Assembly (NCBI RefSeq): GCF_020873875.1
Contig: NZ_JAHWGU010000021.1
Coordinates: 109,222 to 173,221 of the forward strand
Reading direction: 5' to 3'
Length of the DNA stretch: 64,000 nucleotides
From: Actinoplanes sp. DH11
GTDB taxonomy: Bacteria > Actinomycetota > Actinomycetes > Mycobacteriales > Micromonosporaceae
Shown: piece by piece, positions 26,275 through 34,867 of the stretch
How positions within the stretch are numbered: the first letter of the stretch is position 1
Layout: every line of letters starts with the position of its first letter
Notes under the pieces: model-generated
What the model was told of the DNA's origin: nothing
The model's database searches: none
What the model saw: the letters and a program-made list of their open reading frames with translations, nothing else
Translations under genes and position numbers: made by a program

Positions 26275-27273
26275 ATGGAACACCGTCATCTCGGCAGGTC
26301 CGGCCTGCTGGTCAGTGAGATCGCCTACGGCAACTGGATCACCCACGGCTCCCAGGTCGAGGAGGAGGCCGCGCTCGCCTGTGTGCGCGCGGCCCTCGAC
26401 GAGGGCATCACCACGTTCGACACCGCCGACGTCTACGCCGGCACCCGCGCCGAGGAGGTGCTGGGCCGGGCGTTGAAGGGTGAGCGCCGCGACGGCCTGG
26501 AGATCCTCACCAAGGTCTACTGGCGGACCGGGCCCGGCGCCAACGACAGCGGCCTCTCCCGCAAACACATCATGAAGTCCATCGAGGGCTCGCTGCGCCG
26601 GCTCGGCACCGACCACGTCGATGTCTATCAGGCGCATCGGTACGACCACAGCACACCGCTCGAGGAGACCATGGAGGCCTTCGCCGACGTGGTGCACGCG
26701 GGCAAGGCGCACTACATCGGGGTGTCGGAGTGGACGGCCGCCGAGATCCGCGCGGCCCGGGCGCTCGCCGACGACCTGCGGATCCGCCTGGTGTCGAACC
26801 AGCCGCAGTACTCGATGCTGTGGCGGGTCATCGAGGCCGAGGTGGTGCCGGCGTCGCAGGAACTCGGCCTCGGGCAGATCGTCTGGTCGCCGCTGGCGCA
26901 GGGTGTGCTGACCGGCAAGTACCGGCCGGGTAAGCAGCCGCCGGCCGGTTCCCGGGCCACCGACGACAAGTCCGGTGCCGGGTTCATCGCCCGCTGGATG
27001 GGCGACGAGGTCCTCACCGCGGTGGCGCGGCTGCGGCCGCTCGCCGATCAGGCCGGGCTCACCATGGCCCAGCTCGGCGTGGCCTGGGTGCTGCAGAACC
27101 CGAACGTCTCGGCGGCGATCATCGGCGCGTCCCGGCCGGAGCAGGTCCGGGACAACGTGCGGGCGTCCGGGGTGGTGCTGGACGCCGGCCTGCTGGCGGC
27201 GATCGACGAGATCGTGGGCCCGGTGGTGACCCGCGATCCGTCGCTGACGTCCAGCCCCGAGAAACGTCCCTGA
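26275..27273 (+). CDS. Aldo/keto reductase (Kv-beta-like subfamily)
   Basis: A 332-residue NADPH-dependent oxidoreductase with the AKR tetrad: Asp in FDTADVYAG, Tyr in the same motif, Lys in ILTKVYW and His in VYQAHRYD. The C-terminal cofactor-binding stretch AAIIGASRPEQVRDN is intact. The overall pattern, including VSEWTAAEI and QPQYSMLWR, matches the voltage-channel beta-subunit-like bacterial group (YghZ-like). The ATG follows the WG-protein stop by 15 bases, so read-through expression is possible. The substrate is unknown. Confidence 0.92.
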   Translation: MEHRHLGRSGLLVSEIAYGNWITHGSQVEEEAALACVRAALDEGITTFDTADVYAGTRAEEVLGRALKGERRDGLEILTKVYWRTGPGANDSGLSRKHIMKSIEGSLRRLGTDHVDVYQAHRYDHSTPLEETMEAFADVVHAGKAHYIGVSEWTAAEIRAARALADDLRIRLVSNQPQYSMLWRVIEAEVVPASQELGLGQIVWSPLAQGVLTGKYRPGKQPPAGSRATDDKSGAGFIARWMGDEVLTAVARLRPLADQAGLTMAQLGVAWVLQNPNVSAAIIGASRPEQVRDNVRASGVVLDAGLLAAIDEIVGPVVTRDPSLTSSPEKRP

Positions 27274-27275
27274 CA

Positions 27276-27295
27276 GACCGTCCTTGAAGACGGTC
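27276..27295. terminator. Short hairpin between convergent genes
   Basis: A 7-bp stem (GACCGTC with GACGGTC) and a six-base loop lie between the aldo/keto reductase and protease stops. No T-run is present, so termination is only likely. Confidence 0.5.
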
Positions 27296-27307
27296 GGTGA
27301 GTGACCG

Positions 27308-28129
27308 TTACTGCCAGAACCTCATCAGGTCGAACCCGAGGGCGTAGAGCCACGGGTCGACGCCGATCAGCCCGGCCAGCCAGTTGACCAGCTCGTAGAA
27401 GTAGTCACCGACCTGGGTCTGCCACAGCAGCAGGAACAGGACCAGGAAGCCCCACGGTGCCGCGAGGTTCCAGGCGCGCTGGTAGGCCGGGCTGAACCAC
27501 GGCGAGATGATGCTGCCGCCGTCCAGGCCGGGCACCGGCAGCAGGTTCAGGATGCTCGCGGTGACCTGCAGGAACGCGACGAGGGCCAGCGCCGCCCAGA
27601 ACTCCAGGTGGCCGGTGTCGCTCAACGAGTACTGCCCGCCGACGACCGGGGACAGCTCGGGTGCCAGGCCGGCCAGGAACGGCACCGCCACGACCAGCGC
27701 CAGCACGATGTTCGTCAGCGGACCGGCCAGGCTGATCAGCGAGTCCTTCAGCCGGCTCTGGATGTACCGGTGGTCGACCCAGACCGCGCCACCGGGCAGG
27801 CCGATGCCGCCGAGGATCACCACGATCACCGGCAGCACGATGGAGAGCAGCGGGTGCGTGTACTTCAGCGGGTTCAGCCGCAGGTAACCCCGCTCGGCGA
27901 CGCTCAGGTCACCGGAGAAGTAGCCGGTGACGGCGTGCGCGTACTCGTGCAGGCAGAGCGAGATGATCCAGCCCGAGATGACGAAGAGAAATACGTCGAT
28001 CTTGACGTTGCCGAAGCGGGACCACGTCATGAATCCGCTGACCGCGAAGACCGCGACGATCCCGACGAAGATCGGGCTCGGAAGGAACGCGTTGCGGGGC
28101 GTACGGGTGTAGACCGGTTCGTAGGTCAC
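27308..28129 (-). CDS. Site-2 protease family (M50) membrane metalloprotease
   Basis: A 273-residue polytopic membrane protein. The zinc-binding HEYAH (residues 61-65) lies in a hydrophobic segment, and the second motif NLLPVPGLDGG supplies the third ligand, Asp. GPLTNIVLAL between them is also typical. No PDZ domain is present, which places it in the minimal S2P group. It probably cleaves membrane-embedded substrates, but none can be named. The 65-residue gene lies immediately upstream on the same strand. Confidence 0.92.
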   Translation of the reverse strand: MTYEPVYTRTPRNAFLPSPIFVGIVAVFAVSGFMTWSRFGNVKIDVFLFVISGWIISLCLHEYAHAVTGYFSGDLSVAERGYLRLNPLKYTHPLLSIVLPVIVVILGGIGLPGGAVWVDHRYIQSRLKDSLISLAGPLTNIVLALVVAVPFLAGLAPELSPVVGGQYSLSDTGHLEFWAALALVAFLQVTASILNLLPVPGLDGGSIISPWFSPAYQRAWNLAAPWGFLVLFLLLWQTQVGDYFYELVNWLAGLIGVDPWLYALGFDLMRFWQ

Positions 28130-28130
28130 G

Positions 28131-28328
28131 TCAGTCCGCCGGGAGCAGACTCATCCGGTAGTCGACCCGGTCGTCCTCGACCAGCACGACCGTCGTGACC
28201 CCGGCGCCCTGCAGCTGCCGCCACTCCTGCCCGATCCAGGACTCGGCGTCGGCCTGACTGCTGAACGACTCGGCAGGTCCCTCGACCGGCTTTCCGTCGA
28301 CGTCCTCGTACCGCCAACTCCACGGCAT
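28131..28328 (-). CDS. Small conserved actinobacterial protein
   Basis: A 65-residue soluble protein starting MPWSWRYEDVDGKPV. It has the look of a compact alpha/beta domain (PAESFSSQADAESWIGQEWR, then VTTVVLVEDDRVDYRMSL). Its stop is one base from the start of the M50 protease on the same strand, so the genes are cotranscribed. I recognise no function. Confidence 0.75.
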   Translation of the reverse strand: MPWSWRYEDVDGKPVEGPAESFSSQADAESWIGQEWRQLQGAGVTTVVLVEDDRVDYRMSLLPAD

Positions 28329-28410
28329 TGAGCCGCCCCCTCACGTCGTACGTCGGTGGGCTTCCACCCTACGGCGTCTGCGCGTGCGGACCGGCTCTAA
28401 GGTACGGGGC

Positions 28411-30324
28411 ATGTCCGAAGATCGGTGGAACACGGTCCTGGTTCTCGGCGGGATCCGCTCCGGCAAATCCGCGTTCGCCGAGTCCCTGGTGGCAGACGCG
28501 CCGTCGGTACGGTACGTCGCCACCGCGGCCGGCGGCGAGGACGATCCGGAGTGGCGTGCGCGGATCGAGGCGCACCAGCGCCGGCGCCCGCAGTCCTGGT
28601 CGACCGAGGAGACCGGTGCCGACCCGGCCCGGCTGACCGCCCTGCTCACCGACGCGAAGCCGGACGACACGCTGCTCGTCGACGACCTCGGCGGCTGGGT
28701 CGCCGCGGTGCTCGACCCGGCCCGGCAGCCCAACGACGACGAGGCCGACGTGGCCGCCCTGGCCGACGCGGTCCGGGCCTGCACGGCCCGGGTGGTTCTG
28801 GTCAGTCCCGAGGTGGGCCTGTCGCTGGTGCCGGTCACGCCGGTGGGCCGGGCGTTCACCGACGCGCTGGGTGTGACGAACCAGGCACTCGCCGACGCCT
28901 GCGACGGCGTGGCGCTCGTGGTCGCCGGTCAGCCGACCTGGCTGAAGCGGACGACGCCCGCGACCCGGCCGAAGCCGAACCCCGCGCCCTCGTCGGCGGT
29001 CGCCACGCCGCCCCCGCCCGCCGTGGTGGAACCGCTCATCGAACCGCCGGCCGCCGACACGCCGCGAGCCGCGGAAACTCCGGCTTTGGACACGCCGCAG
29101 GCGGGGCATGCGCAGGCCGCGGAGGCCCCGGCGCTCGCCGAGGTGCTGCACGAGTCCACGATGACGCTTCCGCTCGTCGCGTCAGGACTCACCGAGATCG
29201 CCCCCGGCATGGACCTGCCGCTGCCGAGCGCCGACGCCGGCCCGGACGCCCGGGAACGCCTCGGCACCGTCGACCTGCCCGGCGCCGGGCTCGGCGCGTT
29301 CGCCGAGGCGATCGAGTTCGCCGCCGCCACTCAGGACACCACCACGCCCCGCCCCTGGTCGGCGCCCCGGCTGGTGCTCGTCACCGGCACGCACGCCGGT
29401 GGCGCCGCCGCCGGCACCGACGCCGCGGACGTGGCCCGCCGCATCGCCGAGGCCGAGCGGGGCACCGGGCTGCTGGGCCGGCTCGCCGGCCAGGCCGGCG
29501 CGGACCTCGCCGTGCTGCACGCCGGTGACGCGGGCGCCATGGAGGACGGTCCGGTCACCGACGACGACGCGGTCGCGGTCGCGATGCGGCAGGGCTGGCA
29601 GCTCGCCGACGCCGCCGCCGACGCCGGCAAGGACGTGATCGTGCTGGCCGGCCTGGGCACCGGTGTGGACGCCGTCGCCACCGCGGTGCTCGCCGCCACC
29701 ACCGGCGCCGAGGCGGTCGCGGTGCTCCCCCGGGTGCTTCTGCCCGGCGGCCGGTTCGACGACCACGCGTGGATGGTGCGCTGCGCCGCGGTACGCGACG
29801 CCCTGCACCGCATCCGCCAGGAATCCCGCGGCGCCACCGACATCCTGCGCGAACTCGGCGGCCCGGACCTGGCCGTGGCCACCGGCGTACTGCTCGGCGC
29901 GGCAGCCCGCCGGCTCCCGGTGCTGCTGGACGGCCCGCTCGGCATCGCCGCCGGCCTGGTCGCGCGAGACTTGGCGAGCCAAACCCGGCACTGGTGCCTG
30001 CTGCCCGAGGAGGGCACGCTCGCGCTGGTCCGGCAGGGCGCCGACGTGCTCGGGCTGACCCCGGTGCTGCGGACCGGCCTGGACCTGGGCGAGGGCGCCA
30101 ACGCGCTGGCCGTACTGCCGGCCCTGCGCACCGCGATCGGCGTCGCCGCGGCGCTTCCGGTGCACCCCGCCCTGCTGGCCGACCAGACGGTCGACGACTC
30201 CTTCGGCACGAACCCGCCCGCCCCCGCGGCCCACGACTACGTTGGCGCGCACCCGGGCGAACCCGCGACCGACGGGCCCGGCGACGCGCATCCGGGCAGG
30301 CCCGCCGCCGAGCCGGGTGTTTGA
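28411..30324 (+). CDS. CobU-CobT fusion: adenosylcobinamide kinase/guanylyltransferase with a CobT-like domain
   Basis: A 637-residue fusion. Residues 1-170 are CobU: P-loop GGIRSGKS (9-16), RIEAHQRRRPQSW with the guanylyl-accepting His, and VDDLGGWV. An Ala/Pro linker of about 95 residues follows. The rest resembles CobT, which makes alpha-ribazole phosphate from dimethylbenzimidazole: LPGAGLGAFAEAIEFA, DLAVATGVLLGAAARRLPVLLDG and the C-terminal LGEGANALAVLPAL with the catalytic Glu. Two usual CobT motifs are changed: the DHG site reads GTHAGG and GIGNTT reads GTGVDA, so CobT activity is uncertain. cobS overlaps the 3' end by eight bases. An earlier in-frame start is possible but this ATG starts directly before the CobU domain. 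Confidence 0.88.
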   Translation: MSEDRWNTVLVLGGIRSGKSAFAESLVADAPSVRYVATAAGGEDDPEWRARIEAHQRRRPQSWSTEETGADPARLTALLTDAKPDDTLLVDDLGGWVAAVLDPARQPNDDEADVAALADAVRACTARVVLVSPEVGLSLVPVTPVGRAFTDALGVTNQALADACDGVALVVAGQPTWLKRTTPATRPKPNPAPSSAVATPPPPAVVEPLIEPPAADTPRAAETPALDTPQAGHAQAAEAPALAEVLHESTMTLPLVASGLTEIAPGMDLPLPSADAGPDARERLGTVDLPGAGLGAFAEAIEFAAATQDTTTPRPWSAPRLVLVTGTHAGGAAAGTDAADVARRIAEAERGTGLLGRLAGQAGADLAVLHAGDAGAMEDGPVTDDDAVAVAMRQGWQLADAAADAGKDVIVLAGLGTGVDAVATAVLAATTGAEAVAVLPRVLLPGGRFDDHAWMVRCAAVRDALHRIRQESRGATDILRELGGPDLAVATGVLLGAAARRLPVLLDGPLGIAAGLVARDLASQTRHWCLLPEEGTLALVRQGADVLGLTPVLRTGLDLGEGANALAVLPALRTAIGVAAALPVHPALLADQTVDDSFGTNPPAPAAHDYVGAHPGEPATDGPGDAHPGRPAAEPGV

Positions 30325-31051
30325 CGGGCTGCGGCTGGCGGTCACCACGCTGACCGTTCTGCCGGTGCGGGCCGGTCGCTGGGACCGGCCCACGGCGGCG
30401 GTGGCGATGTCCCTGGCCCCACTGGTGGGTGCGGCCCTGGGCCTGGCGCTGGCGGCGATCAACGAGGGCCTGCGGTGGCTCGGCTCGCCGGCCCTGGTGG
30501 CGGCGGGCGTGGCGGTCGCGGCGGGCGCGCTCCTGACCCGCGGGCTGCACCTGGACGGGCTGGCCGACACGGTGGACGCGCTCGGCTCGTACCGGTCCGG
30601 CCCCGACGCCCTTCAGATCATGAAAAAGGCCGACATCGGCCCGTTCGGGGTGGCCGCTGTCGCACTGACCGCCCTGATCCAGGCCGCCGCGCTCACCACG
30701 AGCGGCCCCTGGACCATCGTGACCGCGTGGGCCGCCGGCCGGCTCGCCATCACGATCGCCTGCCGCCGCGGGGTGCCGGCCGCCCGCCCGGAAGGGCTGG
30801 GCGCCATGGTGGCCTCGAGTGTGCCGACCCCGGTGGTGCTGGCGGCCGCGGCCGCCGTCGCCGGTCTCGCGGCGGCGGCGACACCGGGCCGCCCATGGCA
30901 GGGCCCGGCCGCGGTGCTGCTGGCAGGCGCCGTCGTGGTCCTTCTGGTGCACCATTGCGTACGCCGCTTCGGCGGCACAACCGGCGACGTCCTCGGCGCG
31001 TCCGTAGAGGTGGCGACGACGGTGACACTCATCGCCCTGACGTTCGACTGA
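30317..31051 (+). CDS. cobS: Adenosylcobinamide-GDP ribazoletransferase
   Basis: CobS joins adenosylcobinamide-GDP to alpha-ribazole (phosphate) in the last part of cobalamin assembly. The 244-residue integral membrane protein shows the family motifs LLTRGLHLDGLADTVDALG with the Asp-rich active site and KKADIGPFGVAA. GTG is preferred as it places the start directly before FDGLRLAV, typical of CobS; an upstream ATG would add 25 non-conserved residues inside the fusion gene. The overlap with the CobU-CobT gene predicts coupled translation of the nucleotide-loop steps. Confidence 0.92.
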   Translation: MFDGLRLAVTTLTVLPVRAGRWDRPTAAVAMSLAPLVGAALGLALAAINEGLRWLGSPALVAAGVAVAAGALLTRGLHLDGLADTVDALGSYRSGPDALQIMKKADIGPFGVAAVALTALIQAAALTTSGPWTIVTAWAAGRLAITIACRRGVPAARPEGLGAMVASSVPTPVVLAAAAAVAGLAAAATPGRPWQGPAAVLLAGAVVVLLVHHCVRRFGGTTGDVLGASVEVATTVTLIALTFD

Positions 31052-31361
31052 CCACAGCCCGGAGCCCGACGACTGCCACCACCCGAAGGCCGACGGCCGC
31101 CAGCCACCACCGCCGGAAGCCGAAGGCCGCCACCGCCACCGCCACCGAAGGCCGACAGCCGCCACCACCGCACGGAGACCGCCACCGCCACCACCGTGCG
31201 AAGGCCGCCACCGCCACCCGAAGGCCCGACGGCTACCTCTCAGGCGGTGACCGCCGCCCGGAGCCCGGCCGCCCGTTACCTTTTGATCATCAGCAGCCGA
31301 CACCACCCGCGCTATCAACCCCGCGCGACCCGGTTCTGGCCCCAGCGGCGGCGCCGGACGA
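31052..31361. other. Gene-free, GCC/ACC-rich simple-sequence stretch
   Basis: Between cobS and the 30-bp inverted repeat the DNA is an imperfect run of GCCGCCACC and CCGAAGGCCG words. Open frames exist on both strands, but they encode only Arg/Pro/Gly repeat peptides that lack ribosome sites. I see no promoter, RNA gene or domain here. Confidence 0.6.
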
Positions 31362-31442
31362 GATGTTGATCTGCTAGCGCTACGAAATCGCTGTGATCAT
31401 GGACCTGAAACCGCGATTTCGTAGCGCTAGCAGATCAACATC
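31362..31442. repeat. Perfect 30-bp inverted repeat with 21-base loop
   Basis: The left arm (31362-31391) and right arm (31413-31442) are exact reverse complements over 30 bases; the loop is 31392-31412. Each arm includes GCTAGCGC and TACGAAATCGC, and GATGTTGATC forms the outer end. The arms are much richer in A/T than the flanks. It sits between the convergent cobS and gcvT and could be a bidirectional terminator, a small mobile palindromic element or a site for a recombinase. Confidence 0.9.
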
Positions 31443-31500
31443 GCCGCGCGGACGCATACCGGCCACCGCCCGGAGGCCGACCGTCGTCCGGAAGCCGCCC

Positions 31501-31596
31501 ACCGCCCGGGCCAGCCACTGCCCGGGCCAGCCACCGCCCGGGCCAGCCACCGCCCGGACCAGCCACTGCCCGGGCCAGCCACCGCCCGGACCAGCC
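31501..31596. repeat. 16-bp tandem repeat, six copies
   Basis: Six exact-length units of ACCGCCCGGGCCAGCC run without interruption; substitutions are limited to T/C at position 3 and A/G at position 10. The array ends 14 bases before the gcvT stop codon and lies outside any gene. Confidence 0.92.
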
Positions 31597-31609
31597 GCCG
31601 GCGCTGCCC

Positions 31610-32701
31610 TCAGCGGACCGAAGGGTTCACGAAGGGGAGCTTGACCAGCTTCGCCTCGACGCGGCGGCCCCGGATGTCGATCTCGACCGCGTCACCCTCG
31701 GTGAGGCCGGCCCCGGTGTCGAGCAGGGCCAGCGCGATGCCGACCTTCTTCGTCGGCGAGAACGTGCCGCTCGTGGTCTCGCCGACGGGACGCTCCCCCG
31801 CGTACACCGTCATGTGCCCGCGCGGGATCCCGCGCCCGACGATCTCGAGGCCGCTCAGCCGGCGCCGTGGCCCGGTGGCCTTCTCGGCGAGGAGCGCGTC
31901 GCGGCCCCAGAAGGCCGGCTTGTCCCAGCCGACCGCCCAGCCGGAGCGGGCCTGCACCGGGGTGATCTCCAGGGAGAGCTCCTGGCCGTGCAGCGGGTAG
32001 CCCATCTCGGTGCGCAGCGTGTCGCGGGCGCCGAGGCCGCAGGGCCGCACCCCGGCCGCGATCAGTGCGTCCCAGACCGCACCCGCGTCGTCCCAGCCGG
32101 TCACCAGCTCGTAGCCGTGCTCGCCGGTGTAACCGGTCCGGCAGACCACCAGGTCGGCGCCGTTGAGGGTGGCCGCGTCGAACGACATGTAGTCGTGGCC
32201 GGTCGGCAGGCCCAGCGCGGCGAGCACGTCGGCCGACTGCGGGCCCTGCACGGCGAGCACGGCGTGCGAGCGGTGCTCGTCGGTCACGGTGATCCCGGCC
32301 GGCGCGGCCGCGGTGAGCCGGCGCACCACCTCGGCGGTGTTCGCCGCGTTCGGGATGAGGAAGACGTGATCGTCGCCGTGCAGGTAGGCGATCAGGTCGT
32401 CGACCACGCCGCCGTTGTCGTCGCAGCAAAGCGTGTACTGCGCCTTGCCGGGCCGGATCCGGCCGAGGTCGTTGGTGAGGCAGGAGTTCACGAAAGCGGC
32501 CGCACCGGCGCCGCGGACCCGGGCCTTGCCGAGGTGCGACACGTCGAAGACGCCGGCGGCCTCGCGGACCGCCGCGTGCTCGCGCAGGACGCCACCGCCG
32601 GCGTACTCCAGCGGCATGTCCCAGCCACCGAAGGCGGCGAACTTCGCGCCCAGGGCGGCGTGGCGTTCGTGCAGCGGGGAGTGCAGAAGCTCGGCAGACA
32701 T
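31610..32701 (-). CDS. gcvT: Aminomethyltransferase (glycine cleavage T protein)
   Basis: GcvT takes the aminomethyl group from the lipoyl H protein to tetrahydrofolate, releasing ammonia. The 363-residue product shows FDVSHLGKARVRG, the conserved Asp-containing CGLGARDTLRTEMGYPLHG and RTGYTGEHGYEL. The ATG (MSAELLHSPLHERH) fits the family start; the frame is open 22 codons further upstream. gcvH and gcvP are not adjacent. The gene lies beside pepA in M. tuberculosis as well. It belongs with the lipoyl enzymes encoded downstream. Confidence 0.95.
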   Translation of the reverse strand: MSAELLHSPLHERHAALGAKFAAFGGWDMPLEYAGGGVLREHAAVREAAGVFDVSHLGKARVRGAGAAAFVNSCLTNDLGRIRPGKAQYTLCCDDNGGVVDDLIAYLHGDDHVFLIPNAANTAEVVRRLTAAAPAGITVTDEHRSHAVLAVQGPQSADVLAALGLPTGHDYMSFDAATLNGADLVVCRTGYTGEHGYELVTGWDDAGAVWDALIAAGVRPCGLGARDTLRTEMGYPLHGQELSLEITPVQARSGWAVGWDKPAFWGRDALLAEKATGPRRRLSGLEIVGRGIPRGHMTVYAGERPVGETTSGTFSPTKKVGIALALLDTGAGLTEGDAVEIDIRGRRVEAKLVKLPFVNPSVR

Positions 32702-32822
32702 GAGACTCAACTTACCGGTGACCTTGGGTCTGGTTAGAGTCGCGGGGACAGCACAGTGATTTCCCACCAGCCGGGAGCGCGCCCACCGGTGGCGCCCGGC
32801 CCCGACGTCCCGGAGTGCCCGA

Positions 32823-34355
32823 GTGACTCAGCCCAGCCTCAGCCTGGTCGACACCGACCCGGCCGAATTGGCGGTCGACGCCATTGTGATCGGCCTGCAC
32901 AGCCAGCCCGAGGAGGACGGCGCCCTGCTGCCCGCCGCCGGCGCGGAGAGCATCGCCGCCGCGTTCGACGGCAAGCTGACGGCGACGCTGGCTCTGCTCG
33001 GGGCGAGCGGCGCCGCGGGTGAGGTGACGAAGCTCGCCACGCTCGGCACGATCGCCGCTCCGCTGCTGGTCGCGGTGGGTCTCGGTGCCGAGCCAACCGG
33101 TCCCGCCCCCGACCTGGAGACACTGCGCCGGGGTGCCGGCGCAGCGGTCCGCGCCCTCGCCGGCAGCCGTACCGTCGCGGTGGCCCTGCCCCCGGCCGAC
33201 GACGCCGAGGCCGGTCCGGTGCTGCGCGCCGTGCTGGAGGGCGCGATGCTCGGCGGCTACCGGTTCGCCGGTTACAAGACGAAGCCGCAGAAGGGCCGCC
33301 GTGAGCCGGTCGCCGAGCTCCAGTTGCACGTGCCGGACGCCTCCGACGCCGCCGCGCTCGCCGAGCTGCGCCGCGCCGAAGTGGTGTCCCGGTCGGTGCG
33401 GCTGACCCGGGACTGGGTCAACATGCCGCCCAACGAGCTGCGCCCGGCGCGTTTCGCCGACCTGGTCGCCGAGGCCGCCACCGAGGCCGGCCTGGGTGTC
33501 GAGGTGCTCGACTTCGAGCAGCTCAAGGCCGGCGGGTACGGCGGCATCGTGGCGGTCGGCCAGGGTTCCGAGGCGCCGCCGCGGCTGGTGAAGCTCACCT
33601 ACACCCCGGAGGGCGTGACCGACCCGAAGCGGGTCGCGCTGGTCGGCAAGGGCATCACGTTCGACACCGGTGGCCTCAGCATCAAGCCGGCCGCCGGCAT
33701 GTGGGAGATGAAGTCCGACATGGCCGGCGCGGCCGCCGTCGGCGCCACGATGCTGGCCATCGCCGCGCTCAAGCCGGGCGTCGCCGTGTCGGGTTACCTG
33801 GCGATCGCGGAGAACATGCCGTCCGGCTCGGCGTACCGGCCGGGTGACGTGATCACCATGTTCAACGGCAAGCGGGTCGAGGTGTTCAACACCGACGCCG
33901 AGGGCCGGATGGTGCTGGGTGACGCGATGGCCCGGGCCTGCGCCGACGGCACCGACTACCTGTTCGAGACGTCCACGCTCACCGGCGGCCAGGTGATCTC
34001 GCTGGGTAAGCGGATCGCCGGCCTGATGGGCTCGGACGAGGCCACCACGCTCGTCGAGGCGGCCGGTGCCGCGGTCGGCGAGCCGGCCTGGCGGATGCCG
34101 CTGCCGGACGACGTGCGCAAGGGCATGGAGTCGGAGATCGCCGACATCTGCCAGACCAACGCGAACCTGGACCGGGCCGGGCACATGCTGCAGGGCGGTG
34201 TGTTCCTGCGCGAGTTCGTCGCCGAGGGCGTCGAGTGGGCGCACATCGACATCGCCGGCCCCAGCTACCACACCGGCGAGGCGACGGGTTACTGGACCAA
34301 GGGCGGCACCGGCGTGCCGGTCCGCACCCTGCTCGAACTGGTCGGCTCCCTCTAG
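32823..34355 (+). CDS. pepA: Leucyl aminopeptidase (M17)
   Basis: A 510-residue two-metal aminopeptidase. The catalytic domain carries GKGITFDTGGLSIK, MKSDMAGAAAV and the signature NTDAEGRMVLGDAM, together providing the Lys, Asp and Glu metal ligands. The N-terminal M17 domain is complete. It starts with GTG, eight residues before the typical LVDTDPAELAVDAIV strand. Length and motifs are normal. Divergent from gcvT with a 121-base gap. In mycobacteria this gene is named pepB. Confidence 0.95.
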   Translation: MTQPSLSLVDTDPAELAVDAIVIGLHSQPEEDGALLPAAGAESIAAAFDGKLTATLALLGASGAAGEVTKLATLGTIAAPLLVAVGLGAEPTGPAPDLETLRRGAGAAVRALAGSRTVAVALPPADDAEAGPVLRAVLEGAMLGGYRFAGYKTKPQKGRREPVAELQLHVPDASDAAALAELRRAEVVSRSVRLTRDWVNMPPNELRPARFADLVAEAATEAGLGVEVLDFEQLKAGGYGGIVAVGQGSEAPPRLVKLTYTPEGVTDPKRVALVGKGITFDTGGLSIKPAAGMWEMKSDMAGAAAVGATMLAIAALKPGVAVSGYLAIAENMPSGSAYRPGDVITMFNGKRVEVFNTDAEGRMVLGDAMARACADGTDYLFETSTLTGGQVISLGKRIAGLMGSDEATTLVEAAGAAVGEPAWRMPLPDDVRKGMESEIADICQTNANLDRAGHMLQGGVFLREFVAEGVEWAHIDIAGPSYHTGEATGYWTKGGTGVPVRTLLELVGSL

Positions 34356-34369
34356 ACGGACGACGACAC

Positions 34370-34394
34370 GCCCGGCCTGGTTCTCAGGCCGGGC
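34370..34394. terminator. Bidirectional terminator between pepA and the 106-residue gene
   Basis: A perfect 10-bp stem (GCCCGGCCTG with CAGGCCGGGC) and a five-base loop. The right arm overlaps the stop codon of the convergent small gene. Confidence 0.75.
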
Positions 34395-34704
34395 GGCGCT
34401 TCTGCCGTTCGTTGTAGTCGCGCATCCGCTGCGGGTACCCCATGAGCTTGATGTCGTAGATCGGCAGCGACAGCTGGTGCGCGAACCGGCGGGCGATCTC
34501 CGGCGACTCGATCCGCCGCCTGGTCCACTCGCCGTCGTGTGCGACGAGCAACACGGTGGTCTCGGTCACGGTGGTCTGCGGTTCGATGAACGCCTCAACA
34601 CCACGCCGGGAGCGCACGAATTCCGTAAGATGCTCGAGATCGGCCTGGTTGACCAGCCGGCCACCGGGGCCACCCGAACTTCGACGTCGCCGGAACCAAG
34701 CCAC
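34384..34704 (-). CDS. Conserved hypothetical protein, 106 residues
   Basis: A small basic soluble protein. VAWFRRRRSS opens it, followed by VNQADLEHLTEFVRSRRGVEAFIEPQT and a compact strand-rich part ending in LPIYDIKLMGYPQRMRDYNERQ. The GTG start has a GGGGAGG site four bases upstream; a longer frame exists but crosses the lpd promoter and has no such site. It is convergent with pepA and divergent from lpd. I recall similar proteins at this position in other actinomycetes, but no function is known to me. Confidence 0.75.
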   Translation of the reverse strand: MAWFRRRRSSGGPGGRLVNQADLEHLTEFVRSRRGVEAFIEPQTTVTETTVLLVAHDGEWTRRRIESPEIARRFAHQLSLPIYDIKLMGYPQRMRDYNERQKRRPA

Positions 34705-34867
34705 TGCGCCTCCCCACACGAGATCCGTCAAGCGTACGGCGACGCGCCGAGTCTGAGGGCACCTGACTGCATTGACCGGGTCCGCAAGTGACAAGATGTC
34801 CTTGACGGGACTGTGACCGTTTCCATTGTGTGACCCACACGGAGACGATGCGACCACTGGAGTCAAC

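Noticed and set aside
23785..26712. Long antisense open frame of 975 codons opposite the WG-protein gene
   Set aside because: It results from GC-skewed codons; it has no recognisable domain, and the plus strand carries TPR and WG motifs and an aldo/keto reductase.
31052..31340. Possible coding sequence downstream of cobS
   Set aside because: All frames give only low-complexity Pro/Arg/Gly peptides, and no start with a ribosome site exists.
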